From contig NZ_LMDH01000001.1 of the NCBI RefSeq assembly GCF_001425755.1, positions 3,042,939 to 3,099,567 on the forward strand: a stretch of DNA of 56,629 nucleotides. The letters are read 5' to 3'. The DNA comes from Aeromicrobium sp. Root344 (GTDB lineage: Bacteria > Actinomycetota > Actinomycetes > Propionibacteriales > Nocardioidaceae). Positions 32,020 through 39,440 of the stretch are shown here, in pieces; the first letter of the stretch is position 1, and each line of letters begins with the position of its first letter. The position numbers and the translations under genes were made by a program. The notes beneath the pieces were generated by a model that did no database searches, was not told where the DNA came from, and saw only the letters and a list, made by a program, of their open reading frames with translations.

Positions 32020-33049
32020 CAAGCTCGCCGTCGGGATCGACATCGGCGGCACCAAGATCGCCGCCGGCGTCGTCGACGAGGACGGCCACATCCTGGCCCG
32101 GCTCAAGCGGGAGACTCCGACGACCGAGCCCCTCGAGGTCATCGATGCGATCGCCGACATCACCGAAGAGTTCCGTCGCGAGCACCACATCCGCGCGATC
32201 GGCGTGGGCGCCGCCGGCTTCGTCGACGCGACCCAGTCAACCGTGCTGTTCGCCCCGCACCTCGCGTGGCGTCACGAGCCGCTCCGCGATGCCGTGGCCC
32301 GGCGCACCGGCCTGCCCGTGCTGGTCGACAACGACGCCAACGCGGCCGGCTGGGCGGAGTGGCGCTACGGCGCCGCCCAGAACGAGGCGGACCTCGTCCT
32401 CATCACGCTCGGCACCGGCATCGGCGGCGCGATCGTCATCGACGGCCAGCCCTATCGCGGCCAGTTCGGCATCGCGGGCGAGTTCGGCCACATGCAGGTC
32501 GTGCCCAACGGCAATCAGTGCGAGTGCGGCAACCAGGGCTGTTGGGAGCAGTACGCCAGCGGCCGGGTCCTGACTCGTCGCGCCCGCGCGGCGGCCACCG
32601 AAGGCACCGACTTCGGCAAGACGCTGCTGGCGGAGGCCGGCGGAGACGTCAAGGCCATCGAAGGTCACCTCGTCACCAAGCACGCGCAGGCCGGCAACGA
32701 CGAGGCCGTCGAGTGGATCGCCGAGGTCGGCGACTGGCTGGGCGTGGGCATCGCCAACCTGGCCGCGGCGCTCGACCCCGGGATGTTCGTGATCGGCGGC
32801 GGAGTCAGCGACGCCGGCGAGCTGCTGGTCGACCCGGCGCGAGCCGCCTTCAGTCGTACGTTGACGGGTCGCGGCTATCGGGCCGAAGCGCGGATCGTGC
32901 GGGCGCACCTGGGGCCGGAGGCCGGTCTGATCGGCGCCGCCGACATGGCCAGGCTCACAGCACGGCGCCGTCGTCCGGCCAATCCTTCCGCGAGGGCCCG
33001 TGTTCGGGCAACTGCAAGATCAAGTAGATCGCGCACGCGACGAAAGTGA
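32012..33049 (+). CDS. Second ROK-family sugar kinase, with antisense-overlapping C-terminal extension
   Basis: 345 residues. Same motifs as its neighbour: GIDIGGTKIAAGVV, VDNDANAAGWAEW, AGEFGHMQVVPNG, CECGNQGCWEQYASG, GGGVSDAGE. The fold is complete near residue 317 (LIGAADMARLTA). The remaining ~30 residues are Arg/Ser/Ala-rich and lie antisense to the convergent membrane gene, so the natural stop was probably lost. Tandem arrangement and near-parallel length point to gene duplication. Substrate unknown; glucokinase or another hexose kinase. The extra tail may be artefact-like but is open in the sequence. Confidence 0.9.
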   Translation: MADKLAVGIDIGGTKIAAGVVDEDGHILARLKRETPTTEPLEVIDAIADITEEFRREHHIRAIGVGAAGFVDATQSTVLFAPHLAWRHEPLRDAVARRTGLPVLVDNDANAAGWAEWRYGAAQNEADLVLITLGTGIGGAIVIDGQPYRGQFGIAGEFGHMQVVPNGNQCECGNQGCWEQYASGRVLTRRARAAATEGTDFGKTLLAEAGGDVKAIEGHLVTKHAQAGNDEAVEWIAEVGDWLGVGIANLAAALDPGMFVIGGGVSDAGELLVDPARAAFSRTLTGRGYRAEARIVRAHLGPEAGLIGAADMARLTARRRRPANPSARARVRATARSSRSRTRRK

Positions 33050-33356
33050 GCGACGCGGCCGCCACGATCGGCCGGTCGAGGAAGACGCCGCTCAACGTGG
33101 CGATCACGAGCGACAGCGGTGCGCCCAGCACGCCCGCCCAGGCCAGCATGATGCCGCGCCGCCGGGGGATCAGCGGGGTCGGTTCGACCTTGCGGTAGAA
33201 CGGCTCCTCGGGTTCCTCTGCCTCGACGTCGTCGTCGGTGCGGGGGGTCCAGGTCGGCTCTGACGCCTCGTCGACCGGCTCGAGGGGCTCGTCGACGAAC
33301 GAGAGGTCGAGGTCGAGTCCTTCGACGATCTTGTCGAAGTCGTCGCGCTCAGTCAC
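32955..33356 (-). CDS. Hypothetical two-helix membrane protein with acidic N-terminus
   Basis: 133 residues. About 65 acidic residues (repeated EPL/EPV/EEPEE) are followed by an RRR stop-transfer and two helices (IMLAWAGVLGAPLSLVIATL and VAAASLTFVACAIYLILQL). GTG 33356 overlaps the upstream esterase stop by eight bases, so the genes are coupled. The last 95 bases are antisense to the ROK extension. I do not recognise a family. Confidence 0.8.
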   Translation of the reverse strand: MTERDDFDKIVEGLDLDLSFVDEPLEPVDEASEPTWTPRTDDDVEAEEPEEPFYRKVEPTPLIPRRRGIMLAWAGVLGAPLSLVIATLSGVFLDRPIVAAASLTFVACAIYLILQLPEHGPSRKDWPDDGAVL

Positions 33357-34125
33357 CGAATGTCCCGACGTGCTCGGCGATGAACGTCGCCGTGCGATCG
33401 AAGATCAGCTGGTCGTCGTTGTCGATCGTCGCGACGTGATAGCTCTCGGGGAGAGCCACGACGTCGAGGATCTTGGAGGACACGCCCGCCCGGATCAGCT
33501 CGACGGACGTCGGGTCGAGGACGTGGTCCTCGTCGGACTTGAAGACCAGGAGCGGCTGCGTCACCTGGTCGAGGTGGGTGCGGACGTCCTTCCACATCAC
33601 GAGCTGTGACGCGAGCGCCTTGAGGGGCGTGCGGACGTAGCCGATCTCGTCCTGGCCCGGCTTCTTGATGTCGTTGCCGATGCCGGGCAGGGAGCGGGCC
33701 AGCCGCTTCAGCACCGGCAGGAGCTTGAGGTCGAAGCGGGCGAGGTTGATCGCCGGGTTGACCACCACGACGGCGTCGACGTCGGCCGGCCGCTGCTCGG
33801 CGAGCCGCAGGGCGAGGCAACCACCCATCGACAGGCCGGCGACGACGACGTGGTCGCAGCGCGAGCGGAGCTCGGTCAGGGCGGCGTCGACCTCGGCGTA
33901 CCACTGGTCCCACGTCGTCGTGTTGAGCTCCTGCCATGTCGTGCCGTGACCGGGGAGGCGCGGGACCCGCACCGTGTAGCCCAGGCCGGCGAGCTGCTTG
34001 CCCCACGGCGTCATGGACGCGGGGGAGCCGGTGAAGCCGTGGCTCAGGAGGACGCCGATGCGCCCGCCGTCGGCGGAGAACGGCTCGGCTCCGGGCAGCA
34101 CGGTCGGGGACGTCGTCGAGGTCAT
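33349..34125 (-). CDS. Alpha/beta hydrolase (carboxylesterase/monoacylglycerol-lipase-like)
   Basis: 258 residues. Oxyanion region VLLSHGFTGSPASM, nucleophile elbow GLSMGG, acid in FKSDEDHVLDP, and the His in PESYHVATIDNDD. These fit Est30/carboxylesterase-type hydrolases acting on acyl esters. ATG 34125 is preferred; ATG 34143 adds six residues. It is divergent from the acyltransferase gene and precedes the membrane protein gene, so a lipid-remodelling role is reasonable. Exact substrate unknown. Confidence 0.88.
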   Translation of the reverse strand: MTSTTSPTVLPGAEPFSADGGRIGVLLSHGFTGSPASMTPWGKQLAGLGYTVRVPRLPGHGTTWQELNTTTWDQWYAEVDAALTELRSRCDHVVVAGLSMGGCLALRLAEQRPADVDAVVVVNPAINLARFDLKLLPVLKRLARSLPGIGNDIKKPGQDEIGYVRTPLKALASQLVMWKDVRTHLDQVTQPLLVFKSDEDHVLDPTSVELIRAGVSSKILDVVALPESYHVATIDNDDQLIFDRTATFIAEHVGTFGD

Positions 34126-34190
34126 GCGTCCATCTTCCCTCATCGTGGTTCTGATCGGGTCGCATCATGCGAAAGGGACGCGGTTCAGAG

Positions 34191-34196
34191 TAGTGT
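34191..34196 (+). promoter_or_regulatory. Leaderless -10 box of the acyltransferase gene
   Basis: TAGTGT seven bases before GTG 34204, no ribosome site. Confidence 0.6.
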
Positions 34197-34203
34197 CCTG
34201 TCC

Positions 34204-34956
34204 GTGTTCTATTGGTTCCTGAAGTTCCTCGCACTGGGCCCGTTGCTCAAGCTGATCTTCAGGCCTTGGGCGGAGGGCACGGAGAACGTGCCCAAGGAAG
34301 GCGCGGTCATCCTCGCGAGCAACCACCTGTCCTACTCCGACTGGTTGTTCATGCCGCTCGTGATCCCGCGCCGCGTCACGTTCGTGGCCAAGGCCGAGTA
34401 CTTCGAGGGTTCCGGCATCAAGGGCTGGCTGCAGAAGACCTTCTTCTCCGGCGCCGGCCAGGTGCCCATCGACCGTACGAGCGGCTCGGCCGCTGCCGGT
34501 GCGATCAAGACGCAGCTGCGACTCCTCAAGGACGGCGAGGTGTGCGGCATCTATCCAGAGGGCACCCGCTCGCACGACGGCAAGCTCTACCGCGGGCGTA
34601 CCGGTGTCGCCCGGCTGGCCCTGGAGGCCGGGGTGCCGGTCATTCCACTCGCCGTCATCGGGACCGACGTCGTCGCACCTCCGGGCAAGATCTTCGGCAA
34701 GTTCGCCCGTCCCGGCGTCCGCTTCGGCAAGCCGCTGGACTTCAGCCGCTACGAGGGCATGCAGGACGACCGCTACATCCTCCGAGCCATCACCGACGAG
34801 ATCATGTACGAGATCATGCGGCTGTCGGGCCAGGAGTACGTCGACCTCTATGCGCAGGACTCCAAGAAGCGTGACCGCGATGCGGAGCGCGAGGCCGCCA
34901 AGGTCGTCGCCCGTGCCGAGGCCGACGAGGTCTGGGACGAGATCAAGCCTGAGTAA
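34204..34956 (+). CDS. plsC: 1-acyl-sn-glycerol-3-phosphate acyltransferase (PlsC family)
   Basis: 250 residues. Acyltransferase motif I is NHLSYSDW (an HX4D variant), motif II near VPIDRT, motif III IYPEGTRSHDGKLYRGRTG and motif IV VPVIPLAVIG. An N-terminal hydrophobic region (YWFLKFLALGPLLKLIF) anchors it to the membrane. Transfers an acyl group to lysophosphatidic acid in phospholipid synthesis. GTG 34204 fits the leaderless layout. A charged coiled C-terminus follows the fold. Confidence 0.94.
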   Translation: MFYWFLKFLALGPLLKLIFRPWAEGTENVPKEGAVILASNHLSYSDWLFMPLVIPRRVTFVAKAEYFEGSGIKGWLQKTFFSGAGQVPIDRTSGSAAAGAIKTQLRLLKDGEVCGIYPEGTRSHDGKLYRGRTGVARLALEAGVPVIPLAVIGTDVVAPPGKIFGKFARPGVRFGKPLDFSRYEGMQDDRYILRAITDEIMYEIMRLSGQEYVDLYAQDSKKRDRDAEREAAKVVARAEADEVWDEIKPE

Positions 34957-34983
34957 CGCTCACCACCAACGAAGGGAAGCTCG

Positions 34984-36012
34984 ATGCGCGTCGGCATGCT
35001 CACTGGGGGAGGCGACTGCCCCGGACTCAACGCGGTCATCCGCGGCGCAGTGCGCAAGGGAGTCTCCACGTACGGCCATGAGTTCGTCGGGTTCCGCGAC
35101 GGCTGGCGTGGGCCGCTGGACAACGACACCATCACGCTGGACATCAACGCCGTGCGGGGCATCCTGCCTCGTGGTGGCACGATCCTGGGCTCGTCGCGGA
35201 CCAACCCGTTCGCGATCGAGAACGGCGTCGAGCGCATCAAGGACAACCTCGCGGCCAACGGGTGCGACGCGTTGATCGCGATCGGCGGCGAGGACACCCT
35301 CGGTGTCGCCACCAAGCTCGCCGACCTCGGCGTCAACGTCGTGGGCGTCCCCAAGACGATCGACAATGACCTCTCCGGCACGGACTTCACGTTCGGCTTC
35401 GACACCGCGGTCAACATCGCCATGGAGGCGATCGACCGGCTCCACACGACGGCCGAGTCGCACCACCGGGTGCTGGTCGTCGAGGTCATGGGCCGGCACG
35501 CCGGGTGGATCGCGCTGCACGCCGGGCTCGCCGGTGGCGCCAACATCATCCTGATCCCCGAGCGCCCGTTCGACATCGACAAGGTGTGCGCGCAGGTCGA
35601 GAGCCGCTTCGCGACGCACTACTCGCCGATCATCGTGGTCTCCGAAGGCGCCGTTCCCGCCGACGGCGGATCGATGTCGCTCGTGAGCGGCCAGAAGGAC
35701 GCGTTCGGCCACGTGCGCCTCGGCGGCATCGGCGACCGGCTGGCATCGGAGATCGAGGAGCGTACGGGCCAGGAGGCGCGGGCGGTCGTCCTCGGCCACA
35801 TCCAGCGCGGCGGCACGCCCACGGCGTTCGACCGTTGGCTCGCCACCCGCTTCGGCCTGCACGCGATCCAGGCGGTGCACGAGGGTGACTTCGGCACGAT
35901 GGTCGCCCTGCGCGGCACCGACATCGAGCGGGTCCCGCTGTCCGAGGGCACCAAGGAGCTCAAGGTCGTACGCCCCGAGCTCTACGAAGAAGCCGAGGTC
36001 CTCTTCGGGTGA
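34984..36012 (+). CDS. pfkA: 6-phosphofructokinase with PPi-type specificity residues
   Basis: 342 residues, phosphofructokinase fold with TGGGDCPGLNAVIRG, AIGGEDTLGV, PKTIDNDLSGTDFTFGFDTA and MGRHAGWIALHAG. In E. coli numbering, position 104 decides phosphoryl donor: ATP enzymes have Gly (GGDGS), PPi enzymes have Asp. Here D104 (GGED) and K124 (VPKTIDND) are both present, the PPi-type pair. GAAGGGAAG gives a ribosome site for ATG 34984, 27 bases after plsC. If PPi-dependent, the reaction would be reversible near equilibrium. ATP use cannot be excluded without assay. Confidence 0.93.
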   Translation: MRVGMLTGGGDCPGLNAVIRGAVRKGVSTYGHEFVGFRDGWRGPLDNDTITLDINAVRGILPRGGTILGSSRTNPFAIENGVERIKDNLAANGCDALIAIGGEDTLGVATKLADLGVNVVGVPKTIDNDLSGTDFTFGFDTAVNIAMEAIDRLHTTAESHHRVLVVEVMGRHAGWIALHAGLAGGANIILIPERPFDIDKVCAQVESRFATHYSPIIVVSEGAVPADGGSMSLVSGQKDAFGHVRLGGIGDRLASEIEERTGQEARAVVLGHIQRGGTPTAFDRWLATRFGLHAIQAVHEGDFGTMVALRGTDIERVPLSEGTKELKVVRPELYEEAEVLFG

Positions 36013-36059
36013 TCCGTCCACCGCTGGACTGGGTGGACGGAGCACGCGGCGGACCCGAG

Positions 36060-36065
36060 TAGAAT
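36060..36065 (+). promoter_or_regulatory. Leaderless -10 box of the DAHP synthase gene
   Basis: TAGAAT six bases before GTG 36072, in the 59-base gap after pfkA. Confidence 0.6.
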
Positions 36066-36071
36066 CCTCGG

Positions 36072-37409
36072 GTGAGCATTCCCAGCCTTGACGACCTCCA
36101 TGCGATGGGTGCTGCCCAGCAGCCCACGTATGTCGATCCGTCCGCCCGCGACGCCGCGGTGCAGACGCTGCGGAAGATGCCGCCCCTGGTCTTTGCGGGT
36201 GAGTGCGACGCGCTGCGCGACCGGCTCGCCGAGGTCGCGCGCGGTGAGGCGTTCCTGCTGCAGGGCGGCGACTGCGCCGAGACGTTCGAGGGCGTGACCG
36301 CCGAGAACGTCCGCAACAAGCTCCGTGTGCTGCTCTCGATGGCGGTCGTGCTGACGTACGCCGCGAGCGTGCCGGTCGTCAAGGTCGGCCGGCTCGCCGG
36401 GCAGTACGCCAAGCCGCGCTCCAGCGACACCGAGACCCGCGACGGCGTGACCCTGCCGGCCTACCGCGGCGATGCGGTCAACGGCTTCGACTTCAACCCC
36501 GAGTCCCGCGCGCACGACCCGCAGCGGCTCGTGGACGTCTACCACGCGTCGGCGTCGACACTGAACCTCGCGCGTGCCTTCACGACCGGTGGTTACGCCG
36601 ACCTGCGCCAGATGCACGCGTGGAACACCGACTTCGTGAAGCACAGCCCCGTCGGCGAGCGCTACGAGCGCATCGGCGCCGAGATCGACCGCGCGCTCGC
36701 ATTCATGGACGCGATCGGCGTCGATCCCGACGAGTTCCACACCGTCGACTTCTTCTCGTCGCACGAGGCACTGATCCTCGAGTACGAACACTCGCTGACA
36801 CGCATCGACTCGCGCACCGAGCGCCCGTACGACGTCTCGAGCCACTTCGTGTGGATCGGCGAGCGCACGCGCCAGCTCGACGGCGCGCACGTCGAGCTGA
36901 TGAGCAAGATCGCCAACCCGATCGGCGTCAAGCTCGGCCCCACCAGCACCGCCGACGACGCGATCGCGCTCTACGAGAAGCTCAACCCCGAGCGCACGCC
37001 CGGCAAGATCACGTTCATCACCCGCTTCGGCGCCGGCAAGATCCGCGACGGATTGCCCAACCTGGTCGAGAAGGTCACCGCTGCGGGCATCGAGGTCGCG
37101 TGGGTGTGCGACCCGATGCACGGCAACACGTTCGAGACCTCCAACGGCTACAAGACACGTGAGTTCGACGACGTCATTGACGAGGTCCGCGGCTTCTTCG
37201 AGGTGCACCGCTCGCTCGGCACGTGGCCCGGTGGTGTGCACGTCGAGCTCACGGGTGACGACGTCACCGAGTGTGTCGGTGGCGGCGCCAAGCTCTCGGC
37301 GGAGGACCTGTCGCACCGCTACGAGACGTTGTGCGACCCGCGCCTCAACCGGGCGCAGAGCCTCGAGCTGGCTTTCCTGGTCGCCGAAATGCTGTCTGGT
37401 CGTTCTTGA
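36072..37409 (+). CDS. aroG: 3-deoxy-D-arabino-heptulosonate 7-phosphate synthase, class II
   Basis: 445 residues; condenses PEP and erythrose 4-phosphate in the first step of aromatic biosynthesis. Class II (plant/actinobacterial) marks: MPPLVFAGECDALRDRL, LLQGGDCAETFEG (metal Cys), KVGRLAGQYAKPRS, RAHDPQRL, FFSSHEALILEYE, SAHFVWIGERTRQLDGAH-like segment (here SSHFVWIGERTRQLDGAH), CDPMHGNT and HVELTGDDVTECVGG. It carries the N-terminal extension for allosteric control by aromatic amino acids. GTG 36072 is set by TAGAAT six bases upstream. Confidence 0.96.
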   Translation: MSIPSLDDLHAMGAAQQPTYVDPSARDAAVQTLRKMPPLVFAGECDALRDRLAEVARGEAFLLQGGDCAETFEGVTAENVRNKLRVLLSMAVVLTYAASVPVVKVGRLAGQYAKPRSSDTETRDGVTLPAYRGDAVNGFDFNPESRAHDPQRLVDVYHASASTLNLARAFTTGGYADLRQMHAWNTDFVKHSPVGERYERIGAEIDRALAFMDAIGVDPDEFHTVDFFSSHEALILEYEHSLTRIDSRTERPYDVSSHFVWIGERTRQLDGAHVELMSKIANPIGVKLGPTSTADDAIALYEKLNPERTPGKITFITRFGAGKIRDGLPNLVEKVTAAGIEVAWVCDPMHGNTFETSNGYKTREFDDVIDEVRGFFEVHRSLGTWPGGVHVELTGDDVTECVGGGAKLSAEDLSHRYETLCDPRLNRAQSLELAFLVAEMLSGRS

Positions 37410-37552
37410 GTCACTCTCGCTTCGCGATGGGGTTGATCTCACGGGCGCTCGGGCGATCGTTCCGAGGTACTTGTCGACGTGGGTCGCGCCCTGGTCCAGG
37501 CGTCGCGTCGTGACGGAGCCTTCGAGTGGCCGGGTGAGGGGTGGTCGGGTCC

Positions 37553-38032
37553 ATGAGTGAGCTCACGTATGCCGAGGTCGGGGCGACGGCTTCTGAGCCG
37601 TTGCCCGCGGGCTATCACCACGTACGTGCCACGCGTTCGCTCGGCGTGGTGGACCTCGACGAGGTCGCCGAGATCTTGTTCGGCTGGAAGGTGCAGGAGC
37701 GAGCCGGCGTGCGCCGGGTCGCCGGCCCGGACCGGGTCGCGCTGGGGGTCGACGTGACGTTCCGCTCGTTGCTCCAGACGATCCCTTGCCGCGTGGTCGA
37801 GGTCGTTGACGAGCCGGATCGCCGCGGGTTCGCGTACGGCACGCTGCCCGGCCATCCCGAGACGGGTGAGGAGCGGTTCATGGCTCAACGCGACCCGGGG
37901 ACCGGCGAGGTGACGGCGACGATCACCGCGTTCTCGAACCCAGCGACCTGGGTGACCCGCCTCGGTGGCCCTGTCGCGCGGCTCGTGCAGCGACTGATGA
38001 CGCGCCGCTACCTCGACGCGATGACTCCTTAG
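37553..38032 (+). CDS. DUF1990 family protein
   Basis: 159 residues from ATG 37553; GTG 37541 is an alternative. Blocks ELTYAEVGAT, GYHHVRATRSLG, CRVVEVVDEPDRRGFAYGTL and PGHPETGEERF match the DUF1990 family of unknown function. About 140 bases separate it from aroG; I see no structure or promoter there beyond a weak GAGGGG before the start. It overlaps the convergent CMD gene by four bases. Confidence 0.85.
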   Translation: MSELTYAEVGATASEPLPAGYHHVRATRSLGVVDLDEVAEILFGWKVQERAGVRRVAGPDRVALGVDVTFRSLLQTIPCRVVEVVDEPDRRGFAYGTLPGHPETGEERFMAQRDPGTGEVTATITAFSNPATWVTRLGGPVARLVQRLMTRRYLDAMTP

Positions 38033-38559
38033 TCCTCCGGCTGCACCTTCAGGGTCAGCAGCACCGTGGCCAGCGAGTCGTACTGGCCGCACAGCAGCAG
38101 GAACTCGATGAGCTCGGGCTCGCTGAGGTGCCGGCTGAGTGCGGTCCAGGTGGCGTCGTCGATGTACTTGTCGTCGACGAACTGGTCGACCGCCGCGAAG
38201 AACGCGCGCTCCCGCTCGGTCCAGCCACTCCACGTCTCGTCGGCGAGGTGGTCGATCTGTGCGGGCGTGACCCCGGCCCTGCGTCCGATGCGTACGTGGT
38301 GACGGCGCTCGTACTCGCACTCGCGGATCGTCGCGATGCGCAGGATCACGAGCTCGCTCTCGCGGCGCGGCAGGCGGCCGCCCGGCATGAGCTTGCCGCT
38401 GTAGTAGAGCCAGCCGCGGAAGAGCTTGCGCTGCCGACCCAGCGTCGTGAAGATGTTGGGCTTGGTGCCGCCGATGACGCGGCCGGCGACGGCGCTGACA
38501 CCGTAGTTGACGAGTCCGAGCTCCTTGAGCCCACCGGGCGCGATGCGGGGTTGGTCCAT
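38029..38559 (-). CDS. Carboxymuconolactone decarboxylase-like (AhpD-fold) protein
   Basis: 176 residues, helical, with ELVILRIATIRECEYERRHHV, the Glu-x3-Cys-to-Glu/His pattern of CMD proteins lacking the CxxC of AhpD (only Cys-Glu-Tyr-Glu here). Therefore hydroperoxide reductase activity is unlikely; a decarboxylase-like or stress role is possible. ATG 38559 is set by TAGACT (38566-38571) six bases upstream, which overlaps the EamA stop. Confidence 0.85.
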   Translation of the reverse strand: MDQPRIAPGGLKELGLVNYGVSAVAGRVIGGTKPNIFTTLGRQRKLFRGWLYYSGKLMPGGRLPRRESELVILRIATIRECEYERRHHVRIGRRAGVTPAQIDHLADETWSGWTERERAFFAAVDQFVDDKYIDDATWTALSRHLSEPELIEFLLLCGQYDSLATVLLTLKVQPED

Positions 38560-38563
38560 CGGG

Positions 38564-39436
38564 TCAGTCTAGGGGAACCTGTACGTGCGTCTCACTACGT
38601 CCGGAGGTCTCCGCGAGGACCATCGCGGCGAGCACGAGAGCCCCGCCGATCAGCAGGCGCCAGCCCAGTCCCTCGTCGCCGAACGTGATGGCGAACGTCG
38701 CCGCGAACACCGGCTCCATCGTCATGAGCAGCGCCGCCCGGGAGGCATCGAGCTGGCTCTGCGCCCACGTCTGCGCGAGCATCGCCAGCGCGCCGGCGGC
38801 GAGGGCCATGTAGATCGTCGCGACCCAGTCGCCGGACCGCTCCGGCAGCGTCAGCCCTCCCGGCGCGGCGGCGACGAAGCACAGGGCGGCGATGACGCCC
38901 ATCTGGATCGTGGCCATCGCGTACGCGTCCTCGGCCGACGACCACCGCGACAGCACCACGATGTGTACCGCGTAGAGGATCGCGCAGACGAACGTGATCG
39001 ACTCGCCGAACCCCACGCTGAAGCCGCGCAGCGACAGGATCGCGAGGCCGAGCGTCGACAGTGCGACGGCGACCCACACCGTGCGGGAGACCCGCTGGCG
39101 GAAGGCCAGGGACGCGAGCACGGGTGTCGCCACGACATAGAGGCCGGTGATGAACCCTGACACGCTCGCATCGGTGTGGCCGAGGCCCACGGTCTGCATG
39201 ATCTGCGCGACGCCGTAGATGCCTCCGGCGTACGCACTGCGGCGGCGCATCTCGGGGGAGAGGCGGCCGATCGCGCGGGGTGCGAGCACGAGGAGCGTCG
39301 TGAACGCGATCGCGAAGCGTACGGCGAGGAAGTCCGGCGCCGGCACCCGGTCGAGCAGGTCCTTGATCAGGAAGAACGTGGAGCCCCAGACCGCCGTGAC
39401 GCTGAGCAGCGCCGCGGCGGCGAGCCTGGTGCGCAC
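38564..39436 (-). CDS. EamA/DMT-superfamily transporter
   Basis: 290 residues with ten predicted membrane helices in two five-helix halves (LLSVTAVWGSTFFLIKDLLD in helix 1; GWRLLIGGALVLAAMVLAE last). Typical of drug/metabolite exporters such as RhaT/YdcZ relatives; the substrate is not predictable. GTG 39436 lies four bases after the kinase stop, so it is probably co-transcribed with the kinase. Its stop codon forms part of the -10 box for the CMD gene. Confidence 0.9.
   Translation of the reverse strand: MRTRLAAAALLSVTAVWGSTFFLIKDLLDRVPAPDFLAVRFAIAFTTLLVLAPRAIGRLSPEMRRRSAYAGGIYGVAQIMQTVGLGHTDASVSGFITGLYVVATPVLASLAFRQRVSRTVWVAVALSTLGLAILSLRGFSVGFGESITFVCAILYAVHIVVLSRWSSAEDAYAMATIQMGVIAALCFVAAAPGGLTLPERSGDWVATIYMALAAGALAMLAQTWAQSQLDASRAALLMTMEPVFAATFAITFGDEGLGWRLLIGGALVLAAMVLAETSGRSETHVQVPLD
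38566..38571 (-). promoter_or_regulatory. Leaderless -10 box of the CMD gene, overlapping the EamA stop
   Basis: TAGACT on the minus strand, six bases before ATG 38559. The stop codon of the upstream EamA gene (38564-38566) shares one base with it. Confidence 0.55.
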
Positions 39437-39440
39437 GGGC

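Noticed and set aside
37410..37552. Possible small ORF or regulatory RNA between aroG and DUF1990
   Set aside because: No ribosome site, hairpin or codon pattern stood out; left as plain intergenic DNA.
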